Assembly (NCBI RefSeq): GCF_007786455.1 | Contig: NZ_VNJK01000003.1 | Coordinates: 124,001-188,000 of the forward strand | Direction: 5' to 3' | DNA: 64,000 nucleotides | Source of the DNA: Paenibacillus agilis | Lineage (GTDB): Bacteria > Bacillota > Bacilli > Paenibacillales > Paenibacillaceae | Shown here: one piece after another, positions 26,870 through 35,772 of the stretch | Numbering within the stretch: position 1 is the stretch's first letter | Layout of the letters: each line of letters begins with the position of its first letter | Notes under the pieces: model-generated | Told to the model about the DNA's origin: nothing | Seen by the model: only the letters and a program-made list of their open reading frames with translations | Databases searched by the model: none | Program-made: the position numbers and the translations under genes

Positions 26870-28060
26870 TTATACTTCAGCTGCAAGTTTCGTCGTCGCC
26901 AGCGGCTGTTTATCTGCCCGCGAACGGCGGCTAAGTGAGAATAATGCACTCGCCAGTCCAAGCATTGCAATGGCTCCGCCGATCCAAGGATTGATTGCCA
27001 CGGATGCTTCTTTAATCGCGATACCGCCAATAAAGGAACCGCAAGCAATGCCAAGGTGCATAATCGACGTATTCAAGCTGAGTTGAATATCAGCCGTTTC
27101 AGGTGCCGATTGCATCAAGTAAGTTTGCTGTGCCGGAGAGATGGCCCAGCTGAGTGCGCTCCATACCATAACGACTGCCATGAAGATGTAGAAGGAAACC
27201 TGTGCAGCCAATGGCAGTACGAACATAGACAAAGCGAAGCTAGGTACGATAAATAGAAGCGCTTTACGAGTTCCTAAGCGATCTGAGATCCATCCGCCGA
27301 TGCCGCCACCAGATACAGCTGCAATACCGAACAAGAAGTAGATAATGCTCATCGTACTTGCACTAATGTTAAAGTTCGATTGTACATAAGGTGCGAAGTA
27401 AGCATATAGCGTTAGATGGCCCGTCAACAACAGGAATGAAATCAATTGGCCGCTAACAATTTTGCTGTCCTTCAGCGAAGCAAGCTGCTTGCGCAATGGA
27501 ATGATTGGATTAGGTGCAGTCTTTTCCATAAGCAGCTGTATGCAAATCATCGCGATCGCACTTAGCAAAGCGATAAAGAAGAATGGAGCTCTCCATCCAT
27601 ATGCATTACCTAGTACCATGCCAAGCGGGACGCCAAGTACGAGCGATCCGCTAATGCCCATAAAGATGGTGCCAATTGCACGTGCCTTATGGGAAGGCGG
27701 GACAAGCTGGGATGCCATCATGATAGATAGCACAATGATGATCGATCCGCTCATTGCGGAAAGCGCACGAGCTGCAAGAATAACGTTGTAGCTGGAGCTC
27801 ATAGCAACGATTAGATTGGCGATCATGAACACGAATAGAGATATCACATATAACTTTTTCCGGTCCATTTTCGCTGTGACATTCATTAATATAGGTGCAG
27901 ATACAGCGAAAGCTATTGAGAATACCGTTATAAAATGACCAGCTGCACTAACGGACACGTTCAAGTCAGCGGCGATCAATTCGAGAATACCACCGACGAT
28001 GAGCTCCACTGTGCCGACAACAAAAGCTGCGATAGCTAAAATATATACGCGAAACGGCAA
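26870..28060 (-). CDS. MFS efflux transporter (DHA1, 12 spans)
   Basis: A 396-aa major facilitator with 12 predicted spans. The N-terminal FVVGTVELIVGGILELIAADLNVSVSAAG and the A-loop MNVTAKMDRKK place it with drug/arabinose efflux pumps of the DHA1 group (YdhP/CmlA-like). It starts at TTG 28060 with AAGGA upstream. Its promoter -10 lies in a palindrome, so expression is probably repressed until an inducer appears. The substrate cannot be inferred. Confidence 0.85.
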   Translation of the reverse strand: MPFRVYILAIAAFVVGTVELIVGGILELIAADLNVSVSAAGHFITVFSIAFAVSAPILMNVTAKMDRKKLYVISLFVFMIANLIVAMSSSYNVILAARALSAMSGSIIIVLSIMMASQLVPPSHKARAIGTIFMGISGSLVLGVPLGMVLGNAYGWRAPFFFIALLSAIAMICIQLLMEKTAPNPIIPLRKQLASLKDSKIVSGQLISFLLLTGHLTLYAYFAPYVQSNFNISASTMSIIYFLFGIAAVSGGGIGGWISDRLGTRKALLFIVPSFALSMFVLPLAAQVSFYIFMAVVMVWSALSWAISPAQQTYLMQSAPETADIQLSLNTSIMHLGIACGSFIGGIAIKEASVAINPWIGGAIAMLGLASALFSLSRRSRADKQPLATTKLAAEV

Positions 28061-28084
28061 AACGACACATCCTTATCTTTGAAA

Positions 28085-28122
28085 GTTACTACTATTATAG
28101 TAACCTTTTTAAATTGGATCAA
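28085..28122 (-). promoter_or_regulatory. MFS promoter with operator over the -10 box
   Basis: On the minus strand TTGATC (28122-28117) and TATAAT (28099-28094) have 17-nt spacing. The palindrome GTTACTA-N6-TAGTAAC covers 28085-28104, including the whole -10 box. It resembles operators of HxlR/MarR-type repressors (TACTA-N-TAGTA). Confidence 0.72.
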
Positions 28123-28198
28123 CGTTTTATTTCAAATTGTCAGGAATAAGATCGGCATGAACATTTTATGTGTAGCAGATGAAGGAGGATAATGAACG

Positions 28199-28696
28199 AT
28201 GAGCGCTATGTTACATACATCACAGGAAGTGAAATTGGCATTTTATCGATCTGATCATTTTGCTTCTTTGCAGATGTTTCAGCTGCCCCAAGAGCAGGAG
28301 AAATTTACGGCATTGCCGATAGAAATGCTGGCAGTAGTGACGGAAGGACAATACCGCATCGTTATTGAGCATGATTCTGAAGCGGTTGGTTTCTTTATGC
28401 TGCATGCAACGGAGCGGGTGAAGCAGTATTCGAATAATCCGCATGCCATGCTGCTAACTGCACTATCGATCGATCATGCTCAACAGGGAAGAGGATTTGC
28501 TAAACAGGGAATGAAGAAACTAAGCGCGTTTGTAAAAGAGCATTTTTCATCCTGCAATGAGATTGTACTAGCTGTAAATCATCGGAATGCGGCTGCTCAA
28601 CAGCTTTATTTGAATGTGGGGTTTAAAGATAGCGGAAGGAGAAAGGAAGGCCCGCTTGGAGAGCAGTGGATTATGAGCTATTCGTTGCATGATTGA
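28199..28696 (+). CDS. GNAT acetyltransferase
   Basis: A 165-aa acetyltransferase with the acetyl-CoA loop QQGRGFAKQGMKKL and the following AVNHRNAAAQQLYLNVGF, the standard motif pair A/B. AAGGAGG lies 10 nt before ATG 28199. It is divergent from the MFS pump across a 138-nt gap containing the palindromic operator, so both may be controlled together. The substrate is unknown. Confidence 0.85.
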   Translation: MSAMLHTSQEVKLAFYRSDHFASLQMFQLPQEQEKFTALPIEMLAVVTEGQYRIVIEHDSEAVGFFMLHATERVKQYSNNPHAMLLTALSIDHAQQGRGFAKQGMKKLSAFVKEHFSSCNEIVLAVNHRNAAAQQLYLNVGFKDSGRRKEGPLGEQWIMSYSLHD

Positions 28697-28722
28697 TGGG
28701 TGTTGGGAGCAAATTAGAAAAA

Positions 28723-28808
28723 CAAGCTGCCGAGTGATTGAACTTTAACCCTACTAGTTAGAGAATACTAACCAAATTAGAGTTGCAGTTTATAGACTCG
28801 GCAGCTTG
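28723..28808. repeat. Perfect 13-bp inverted repeat with 60-nt spacer
   Basis: CAAGCTGCCGAGT at 28723-28735 is mirrored exactly by ACTCGGCAGCTTG at 28796-28808. It lies between convergent genes and probably works as a bidirectional terminator, although the loop is much longer than usual. Confidence 0.6.
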
Positions 28809-28853
28809 AACATTTATTTTAGTATATGCTTTTGTTTACTATTGCTGATTTTC

Positions 28854-31841
28854 TTATTCAACACTAGGCTGCTTTGGTTCAGAGAGCGTGTATGTTTGCT
28901 CGCCGATTTGAATGCGCGCACCAGCTTGTAGCTCGAGCTTCTCTGCAAGCGGGAGCTTCACCTGATAGGGCGCTGTATCACAAGAAGCTATCGGTGCTGT
29001 GATAGAAAATGATTGTGCTTGGTTTTGTTCATTTGCAGGCAATAAGCTTGCGCTAGCAGGCTTGGACTGCGCTAGAACCTTGCATGGTTCTGCCGATTCG
29101 AATTCGAATACGAGCTGCGTTGTATCGTTATTTATGGTCGTACTTGAATCGCTATCTGTATCTGCACCATTGCCATTACCCGTGTCATTTTCCGCCTCAA
29201 CATCCGCAGGTGATTGCTTCACCTGTTCCGCGTAAACAGCAGAAAGACCAGGTATAGCAGATTGTTCAGTTGTATTAGCTGGGTCCGTGGTGCTTGATGG
29301 ATTACCCGCATTCGGATCAGTTCCAGCAGAGTCTGGTGTAGAACCTGTTCCTGAAGGATCTGTTGCAGTTCCTTCAGGAGGCGAAACTAGCGTTGGATCC
29401 GTTACCGCAGTGGGCACGTCTTTCGTTCCAAACACGCCGCTTGCATACAATCCTGCGGCTGTTCCAATTACTACAACAGCTGTACCGACTGAGAATAAGA
29501 CAACATTTTTGCGTTTGCTGAACAGTCTAGCCAAGGGTGATGACAATTCATATCGTGCCTTTTCATATACAGGTTCGAGTGCTGGTCCAGCTTGCTCAAA
29601 ATATTGCTTCCGATACTGGCGAGATTTAAACGCATCGCGATCATGACGTTTAAAGTAAGTAACCATTGCTGCTGCATAGTTTGGATGGAGCTTGCGAGCT
29701 CGTATAAAGCTTGGATGCGTTTCAGACCAGTTAAAGAACTGGTATAATGTCTCTCGATCTTTTGCATACGTATGAATAAATTGCAGCATTGTTCCATACT
29801 CCAATACGCCTTCATCGGTATCCTGACAAAATGCCAATACGAGTTTATCAAATTGGCCACTCTGTAGATCTTGCTGAAGCCAGCGCTGTCCGAGCTTTTG
29901 AACACGGTCAAGTTCAGAAGGGGACAGGTTATCAAATATCGTCGCATCTGGTTTCGTGGTCGAGAACCACTGATACGCGGCCAGCATCACAGCAGCCTTA
30001 GCGCGAATGCGTTGGTCAAAACGAGTGACCCATGCACGGAACTCAGCCGCTTCCTCTAGGAAGCCTACTTGTAATAGCTGCTGCTTAGTAACATGATCCA
30101 AGTCCAGCTCCGTCAGTAGAAATTGGTTCGCTGCATATAACAGCTGTAATAACAATGGAGTGCTGCCGTCATGGTCTTGTTGATGCGCTGTCGACTGTTT
30201 AGACGATGCAGTGCTAACTTGTTGACTGTGTTCTAGTTGATGGATCTGTTCTAGAACATCGTTCACAGCTTTAACGAGATCTGGAGTGTGACGAAGCTTG
30301 TCCTCCAAATGATAATGAGCCATCTCGCTATAAGCAGGTAAGCTTCGCAGCTGGTTGTGGCGCAATGTCCAATCATGTACGATCCGTATGGCTTCTTCGG
30401 CCGTCTGCGTCTGCTGCAGCTTATGATGCAGGAACGGCATAAATAAAGTTCCCGCAAAGCCTCCGTTTAGCACTTTATCGAACAAAGGCTTGCTCAGCTC
30501 GTTGCTGCGCTCAATCAAGGCATAGAGAGCGTTCGCTTCCTGCGTACGCTGGGCTGCCAGAGCATGATTAAGGGCGCTAATTAAATACCCGATAAATGCT
30601 TCACGTATGAAAGTATCTTCGCGCTGATCGTATTCTTTAAAACGCTCGACAACAGATATCTCTGGAATATGACGCTGCTTAACCGCTTCGTATTCACGCT
30701 GGAATAGCTGTACAAACAGGTTATTGAGCTGTTGTTTCTTCTGGAGTGCTCCTTTAGGTGCCAAATAGTCCAAAAGTGTCTGCAGCACAGGAATACGATT
30801 CTGCTCATACAGCGAATGCTTGCCTTCTTCGATCTGGAACAATACCGCCAGTTCATGATAGCTCGCTAATGACATGCTGCGAGTAGGTCCCATATCAGAG
30901 AGCATCAGCTCCGCATAGGCGTAGAAGCTCGCGGCACGCTCCACGCGATCTAGGTTCCGCCAAGCGAAGTCTAGATAAGGCTGCTGCGCGAGATCGGCTT
31001 CTACATTCGTAACGCGCTGTGTTGCCAGATCGAAAGTATAGTCCTTCTCAATCGTACGATCTCCCTGACGCAGGCTGCCTTTTTCTACGAACATCACATG
31101 AATGCCTTTCTTGCTCTGTGGCTCTTTCGCATAGGAGAGAAAGCCGAGCTGTGCACGGAAAGCATGCGGCATGCTTGCATATAAAATACCTAGCAGCTTC
31201 CTAGCAATATTCGAAGTTTGGCTAATAGGCACGTCCAAAGCAATATAGACCTTCTTCTTGTTCGCAACAGCTGACATCACAGCAAACAGCATCTGTTTGA
31301 ACATCGCCTCATCGATACGTAGCTTCGCCAACACAGAACGCATAGCAGCAGGGCTTTCAATATTCCATTCTTCCTGCACTTCTGCGGCACTTGCGGTTGG
31401 CAGCTCAGCAAGCTCAGGAAGTTCAGAGCCATTTTCCAGCAGGTAGCTGCGCGCGAATGTTGCATGCAACCAAGATACATAGTTGGTCACAAGCTCTTGC
31501 GAGCGTTCCGCAGGAATGACATAGTTATGTGTGAAAAATGCACTGCGCAGGCCCGTAAAGTCTGCGGACTGATAAACGCTGCATCCGAGCACAATCTGGC
31601 CGCCCTCGGTATGGATCAGATGGACGGCTTCGGGATATTGGGATTCATCCTTTTCCCCGACATTGCTTAATTGAGCTGGTGCATCGTACATACAGAATGG
31701 ATGCAGCGTTTTTTTAATAAAGGTAGGGTCGAGACCATTTGAACGGGCAATCGTATCATAGCCTTCCGTTGATCGGAAAATACCGCTCCGCTCACGAGTG
31801 TACATTTGCTGCTGGATCAACGGGGGAGTGGACCGATTCAA
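28854..31841 (-). CDS. GTPase-associated protein (GAP1-like) with membrane span and external tail
   Basis: A 995-aa protein. Residues 1-250 (QQQMYTRERSGIFRSTEGYD, FFTHNYVIP) recall the N-terminal domain of GTPase-associated proteins found next to double-GTPase genes. A long helical region (about 260-780) follows, then one membrane span (about 782-804, VVLFSVGTAVVVIGTAAGLY). Next come a Pro/Thr/Asp/Gly-rich linker of about 100 aa and a small beta domain with two Cys at the C-terminus, predicted outside the cell. Its start overlaps the GTPase stop by 4 nt, so the two are translationally coupled. Activity is unknown. The family name does not mean GTPase activation has been shown. Confidence 0.65.
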   Translation of the reverse strand: MNRSTPPLIQQQMYTRERSGIFRSTEGYDTIARSNGLDPTFIKKTLHPFCMYDAPAQLSNVGEKDESQYPEAVHLIHTEGGQIVLGCSVYQSADFTGLRSAFFTHNYVIPAERSQELVTNYVSWLHATFARSYLLENGSELPELAELPTASAAEVQEEWNIESPAAMRSVLAKLRIDEAMFKQMLFAVMSAVANKKKVYIALDVPISQTSNIARKLLGILYASMPHAFRAQLGFLSYAKEPQSKKGIHVMFVEKGSLRQGDRTIEKDYTFDLATQRVTNVEADLAQQPYLDFAWRNLDRVERAASFYAYAELMLSDMGPTRSMSLASYHELAVLFQIEEGKHSLYEQNRIPVLQTLLDYLAPKGALQKKQQLNNLFVQLFQREYEAVKQRHIPEISVVERFKEYDQREDTFIREAFIGYLISALNHALAAQRTQEANALYALIERSNELSKPLFDKVLNGGFAGTLFMPFLHHKLQQTQTAEEAIRIVHDWTLRHNQLRSLPAYSEMAHYHLEDKLRHTPDLVKAVNDVLEQIHQLEHSQQVSTASSKQSTAHQQDHDGSTPLLLQLLYAANQFLLTELDLDHVTKQQLLQVGFLEEAAEFRAWVTRFDQRIRAKAAVMLAAYQWFSTTKPDATIFDNLSPSELDRVQKLGQRWLQQDLQSGQFDKLVLAFCQDTDEGVLEYGTMLQFIHTYAKDRETLYQFFNWSETHPSFIRARKLHPNYAAAMVTYFKRHDRDAFKSRQYRKQYFEQAGPALEPVYEKARYELSSPLARLFSKRKNVVLFSVGTAVVVIGTAAGLYASGVFGTKDVPTAVTDPTLVSPPEGTATDPSGTGSTPDSAGTDPNAGNPSSTTDPANTTEQSAIPGLSAVYAEQVKQSPADVEAENDTGNGNGADTDSDSSTTINNDTTQLVFEFESAEPCKVLAQSKPASASLLPANEQNQAQSFSITAPIASCDTAPYQVKLPLAEKLELQAGARIQIGEQTYTLSEPKQPSVE

Positions 31842-33100
31842 TGTTCTTCTCTCCCCTCAATATAGTTGAGCTTGTGCAGCAGCCAGACGAATGGCTCATC
31901 GACCCGAATCGGATTGACGACACCTTGCAGCTTCTGATGGACCGGATTGCTGCCTAGTGCAGATACGGCGAAATAAGACGTGTTCGTAAAGTAAACGTCC
32001 ATCGTACCTTTGAATGGGCGGTCCACTTTTTCAATAAAGCGGCGCACTTCTCCATCAATATTGGCTTGCTCCGTCAAGTTGAGGTATTTACGATGCACCA
32101 TATTGTTGAAAATATTGCTGTTCGGCTTCAAATAGTCATCGCCTTCATCCGCCAGTGTATGGAGCATGTCGCTCTTTGTTAGAACAACAGCCGTTGGAAT
32201 ATCTGTTTTCGTGTTTTGTTCATAGGCAATAAAGTCCCCGAACATCGTCAGTACGACATCACGCGGCTCATCATATTGAGATACCCATTCCCCTGGGTTA
32301 TCACCAATGTTGATGCGAATCTTCTCGCGAATCGAACGAATTTGCAATGGATCAACCATAAATAGAATGCCGGCTGAGTTCTTGATGTGCTGGCCATGCA
32401 GCCCGAGATAATCTTGATCCACCATACCTTCCCCTGCAACATCGAAGAATACGAGTGTTAGCGGCGGCTTCGTTTCATCTTTGAATACGAACTGGAAAAT
32501 AAACGGCTCCTGCATCTTCTCCTTCTGAGTCGAGGCAAGCAGATCTCCACGCTCGAAGAGTGGTTCTTCGTACATCGTACGGAACTTGCGGCTAATCTCA
32601 GCATTTAGCGGCATACAAGCCGCATCAAAATGATCGGCAGTCCGATGCTGCAGCGTATGAATGAGCGATGTCATATAAACGGACTTACCAACTTGGGAAG
32701 CGCCGATGATCGAAATAATATTGCTTGGCACTTTGCCCGCCGTAATCGGCAGTTCATTATGACACTTCGGGCAAAGCCTGCGACGAGTCGTAACACCGTA
32801 ACGATCATTGAGTCCCAGCAAGACGTGATCCGAGTAAATATGGTGCTCTTCCGGGATGTCGCGTGGATATAGAATGGCTTCCATATCGTAGACCGAATCA
32901 AGGCCAAAGCGCTCGCGGTATCGATTCAATGGTTCATCTTCACGAAGGGCATAATCTTCATCGTCTTCACGATGGTGAGTCGCTCGGAATACGACCTCAT
33001 CAGGTGCAAATTTGCTGAAGCAGTAGGGACATACAATATCGTAAAAAAGCGGCTTAGGCGCAGCTTGCGGTTTCTTTTTGAAAAGATCAAAAATACCCAT
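31838..33100 (-). CDS. Zinc-ribbon P-loop GTPase (double-GTPase type)
   Basis: A 420-aa cytosolic protein. A split zinc ribbon (CPYC at 24-27, CPKC at 110-113) flanks an acidic insert. The GTPase core has P-loop GASQVGKS (133-140), a DVAGEG switch-II/Walker B motif, and TKSD as the base-specificity motif. The fold resembles families named DO-GTPase in comparative genomics, which recur with vWA and tubulin-like genes. It sits 13 nt after a beta-rich protein gene and overlaps the GAP1-like gene, so its product probably acts with both. It is a likely energy-consuming or switch component of the cluster. Confidence 0.8.
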   Translation of the reverse strand: MGIFDLFKKKPQAAPKPLFYDIVCPYCFSKFAPDEVVFRATHHREDDEDYALREDEPLNRYRERFGLDSVYDMEAILYPRDIPEEHHIYSDHVLLGLNDRYGVTTRRRLCPKCHNELPITAGKVPSNIISIIGASQVGKSVYMTSLIHTLQHRTADHFDAACMPLNAEISRKFRTMYEEPLFERGDLLASTQKEKMQEPFIFQFVFKDETKPPLTLVFFDVAGEGMVDQDYLGLHGQHIKNSAGILFMVDPLQIRSIREKIRINIGDNPGEWVSQYDEPRDVVLTMFGDFIAYEQNTKTDIPTAVVLTKSDMLHTLADEGDDYLKPNSNIFNNMVHRKYLNLTEQANIDGEVRRFIEKVDRPFKGTMDVYFTNTSYFAVSALGSNPVHQKLQGVVNPIRVDEPFVWLLHKLNYIEGREEH

Positions 33101-33113
33101 GTTGTCTTCCTCC

Positions 33114-33758
33114 TTATTCCGGTATTAGTTCATACACCTGACCATATTGGCGTCCGTCGGTGAAGAAGAGCCGGATGTAGTCGTCCTTGCCAACCTCGAT
33201 CATTGGCAGTACGGTCTTGCCTGCAACGAATGACTCCACGAACGGATAGACAGTTCCATCCTCTTTATTAACAGGGGAGCCGCCTTGCTTTTTTACATAA
33301 CAGAGTACGTCTTTAGCCAAGGGGACTTCCGTCGTTACTTGAATTTGCACCGTCTTGTAACGCTTGAACCATCCGCTGCTCTGACGAATGGAGTAGTAGA
33401 TACGGGCTTTGCCCGTGCTAATTAAAATACGGTTGCTTCCGTCAGGCTGACGAACGAGCGCTGTTCCTTCGTCGGTAGTTATGCTGACATATACCGTATA
33501 GGAGAGTCTACCAATCTGGTCGACTCGTTCATGGTAGCCGTTGTTAGCTTTGTATTCATTTTTCGTATACAGCTTAAGGCTGCTTGGTGACGGAGCTTCC
33601 TGTTCTTGCAGTTGTTGTCCGTCAGCTTGCGCTCGCTGAATATATACCGCTTGTACACCATCGGGCCATAGCCAGCGCAGCGTGCAGCGGTCTTCGTCTA
33701 TTTTGTAGGTCAGTTCACGGATGACTGGTGTCGTTGAATCCGCATCGATAACGTGCAT
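33114..33758 (-). CDS. Beta-rich cluster protein (fibronectin-III-like start)
   Basis: A 214-aa soluble protein with an N-terminal strand pattern TVRELTYKIDEDRCTLRW-like (IRELTYKIDEDRCTLRWLWP) typical of a beta-sandwich, followed by two further strand-rich regions ending VYELIPE. There is no signal or membrane segment. A G-rich ribosome site lies before ATG 33758. It is co-transcribed with the GTPase gene just downstream and may be its adaptor. No catalytic residues are evident. Confidence 0.6.
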   Translation of the reverse strand: MHVIDADSTTPVIRELTYKIDEDRCTLRWLWPDGVQAVYIQRAQADGQQLQEQEAPSPSSLKLYTKNEYKANNGYHERVDQIGRLSYTVYVSITTDEGTALVRQPDGSNRILISTGKARIYYSIRQSSGWFKRYKTVQIQVTTEVPLAKDVLCYVKKQGGSPVNKEDGTVYPFVESFVAGKTVLPMIEVGKDDYIRLFFTDGRQYGQVYELIPE

Positions 33759-33922
33759 GTGTTATAGCCCCCTGCATATGACAGTGTGACGTGGTTTGTT
33801 TTTATACCTATTTAAATCCATTTCAAGTTGTGCTGGAAGAAGCGTCAACGGATGTGCCCCGTTTGTTCTGTTAGATTTCGCGTAATATTCCACATGAGTG
33901 CAAGCATAATCAATGACACTAT

Positions 33923-34099
33923 GGACAAAAGTACAGTTATTTTAAGTGAAAAACGCCAATTTGCCGTATATTTGGACAAAAGTGCAGTTATTTTTCTCGA
34001 TTAGCGCTTAAAATGGGCTTGGGAACAAAAATAAATGTATTTTTGCCGATAATGCCCAGAATAAGCCTACTTTCCGATTAAATAACTGCATATTTGTCA
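33923..34099. repeat. Four-box intergenic element, family 1, copy A (177 bp)
   Basis: Boxes resembling GGACAAAAGTGCAGTTATTT start at 33923 and 33974 (forward) and at 34047 and 34099 (reverse), giving ends that are inverted repeats. The element aligns without gaps to the reverse complement of 52808-52984 at about 139 of 177 positions. The surrounding gap (33759-34256) otherwise holds no gene. Confidence 0.85.
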
Positions 34100-34256
34100 C
34101 AATTAAAATGAGTAGCATTCCACTTCATGCATTCCGTCTGGTTGCACGAATGCGTAGAGCGATACTAATACGATAATACGAATGTGCTGATATGAATGCG
34201 TTTATACGAATACGCCGATAATGGGCTGATATAAAGCTCCATTTCATTTTACTTCA

Positions 34257-35543
34257 TTAAAATCCGTGACTGCGGCTGTCTCGCGGCTTCTCGGTAAACT
34301 CCTCGCTTGTGCCTCTGCCTGATGAACGGCTCGGACGGTGCGTGTTGTCGCGAAGCGTGTAATTTTCCTTAATCGGAACAACTAGTGTAAACACGGAAAT
34401 AATGCCTGCCAGCAGCAAGTCTGCAATCAATCGTACTACGCTGTCCAGCACGATAATACCTGTCAGGCCAGCCTCCAGAACGAGGCCCGCGAATAGTCCA
34501 GCTACCGCACCGCCGATAGCAAAGCTGCGCGCCAAATAGCGATTATCGAACATAAGTCCAAGCGCTAGGCCAATCGCTGCTCCAACCAACACGATGGCAA
34601 TGACGCGTAAGATGCTGTAGTAGGTGTTATCCGCAGTCGGACCTGTACGCTCGGTAATGAGCGTGCGATTGTCTATTTTCTCATAAATGTCTTGGAAGAC
34701 GAATGATAGCTGATTTGCTTCGGAAACATCATAGTATTGGCCACCTGTTCGTTCAGCAATTTGCTGCAGCAGGTTAGAGCCGGCCTTTTCAATCAGGCTA
34801 AGTCCAATCGTGTTCACGGCAATATGCTGCGCCGCATACTCGGAAGTAGCAGCGTCCAAGTTCATTTCACTCACACCATCTGACAATAGAACGACCATTG
34901 TACCGCGCATACTATCAGCTTGTTCTTTAATATGCTGCATGGCTACATCAAGAGCGCGTGCAATATCTGTTCCGCCATCTGTCGTCTTCTGTGCGTCCAA
35001 CGTGGCATAGATGCTGTCTTTTGCTGCTTGATCTTTTACTTGTATAAATGGCTGTAGAACAGCTGCTTGATCGTTAAATTCTACGATTGCAACTCTTTTG
35101 TCTGCGTCCATCTGTGCGATCATGCGCTTGGCTGCTTCGTTGCGGTCGTTGTTTGGATCAGTTCGGTTCATGCTGCCCGAGTTGTCAATGACGAGCACGA
35201 TATCGTTGACCTTCTTAGCGCCTCCGAGCTGAAGCCCGTAGATGAATTGCAGAGAAAGTCCTACTACGAACAATAGAACCAATGTAGCTGGCGCGATATA
35301 TTTCCACGACGCCCCGGCGTAGCGTTGGCGCCATGAGGCCCCGTTAAGGCGAGGGGACATTAGCTCAGCAATAAGGGCGCCTAGTCCGATACATAATGCG
35401 AGTACACCAAAGTACAAGCCGACCAGCACTGCATTCGGCACTTCACCAGACAACTGGTACAACAGCACCTCACCTAAAATGAAGCCAACGCCGCCGCCGA
35501 TAAGGCTGAACAGCACCAGCATCAAGTTCAATTTACGCTGCAT
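34257..35543 (-). CDS. Membrane protein with central vWA domain
   Basis: A 428-aa protein. Three N-terminal spans (about 7-30, 38-60 and 83-105) precede a vWA domain (about 112-295) with a complete metal-ion site (D120-x-S-x-S in DNSGSMNRTD, TDGG and LLSDGVSEM). Three further spans (about 308-395) and a basic, Arg/Ser-rich tail follow. vWA domains mediate metal-dependent protein contacts. Its neighbours suggest it anchors the cluster's complex in the membrane. The gap of 229 nt to the next upstream gene shows no obvious terminator. Confidence 0.8.
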   Translation of the reverse strand: MQRKLNLMLVLFSLIGGGVGFILGEVLLYQLSGEVPNAVLVGLYFGVLALCIGLGALIAELMSPRLNGASWRQRYAGASWKYIAPATLVLLFVVGLSLQFIYGLQLGGAKKVNDIVLVIDNSGSMNRTDPNNDRNEAAKRMIAQMDADKRVAIVEFNDQAAVLQPFIQVKDQAAKDSIYATLDAQKTTDGGTDIARALDVAMQHIKEQADSMRGTMVVLLSDGVSEMNLDAATSEYAAQHIAVNTIGLSLIEKAGSNLLQQIAERTGGQYYDVSEANQLSFVFQDIYEKIDNRTLITERTGPTADNTYYSILRVIAIVLVGAAIGLALGLMFDNRYLARSFAIGGAVAGLFAGLVLEAGLTGIIVLDSVVRLIADLLLAGIISVFTLVVPIKENYTLRDNTHRPSRSSGRGTSEEFTEKPRDSRSHGF

Positions 35544-35772
35544 CGTAACAATTCCTCTCTATTGAATAATGGCGAGAGCAGGGAAGGGCACTGTGAAACG
35601 CCAATCCTGCTCTCGCTGTTAAAGGTTGCATGTATTCGTTTTAGGCATGTTTCATGGATGGTACAAGTGTGATGACAGTCGGTTATTTGCTGCCATCGAG
35701 CTGCTTATAGTGCAAGCAAGCTATATTTTCACGTGTATTTCCTCCGATCATGCTTCACAAGCGATATCGTGC

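Noticed and set aside
33923-34099. Insertion sequence or transposase remnant
   Set aside because: The element has inverted ends but no coding frame, and no transposase is found in the window. It is kept only as a repeat element.
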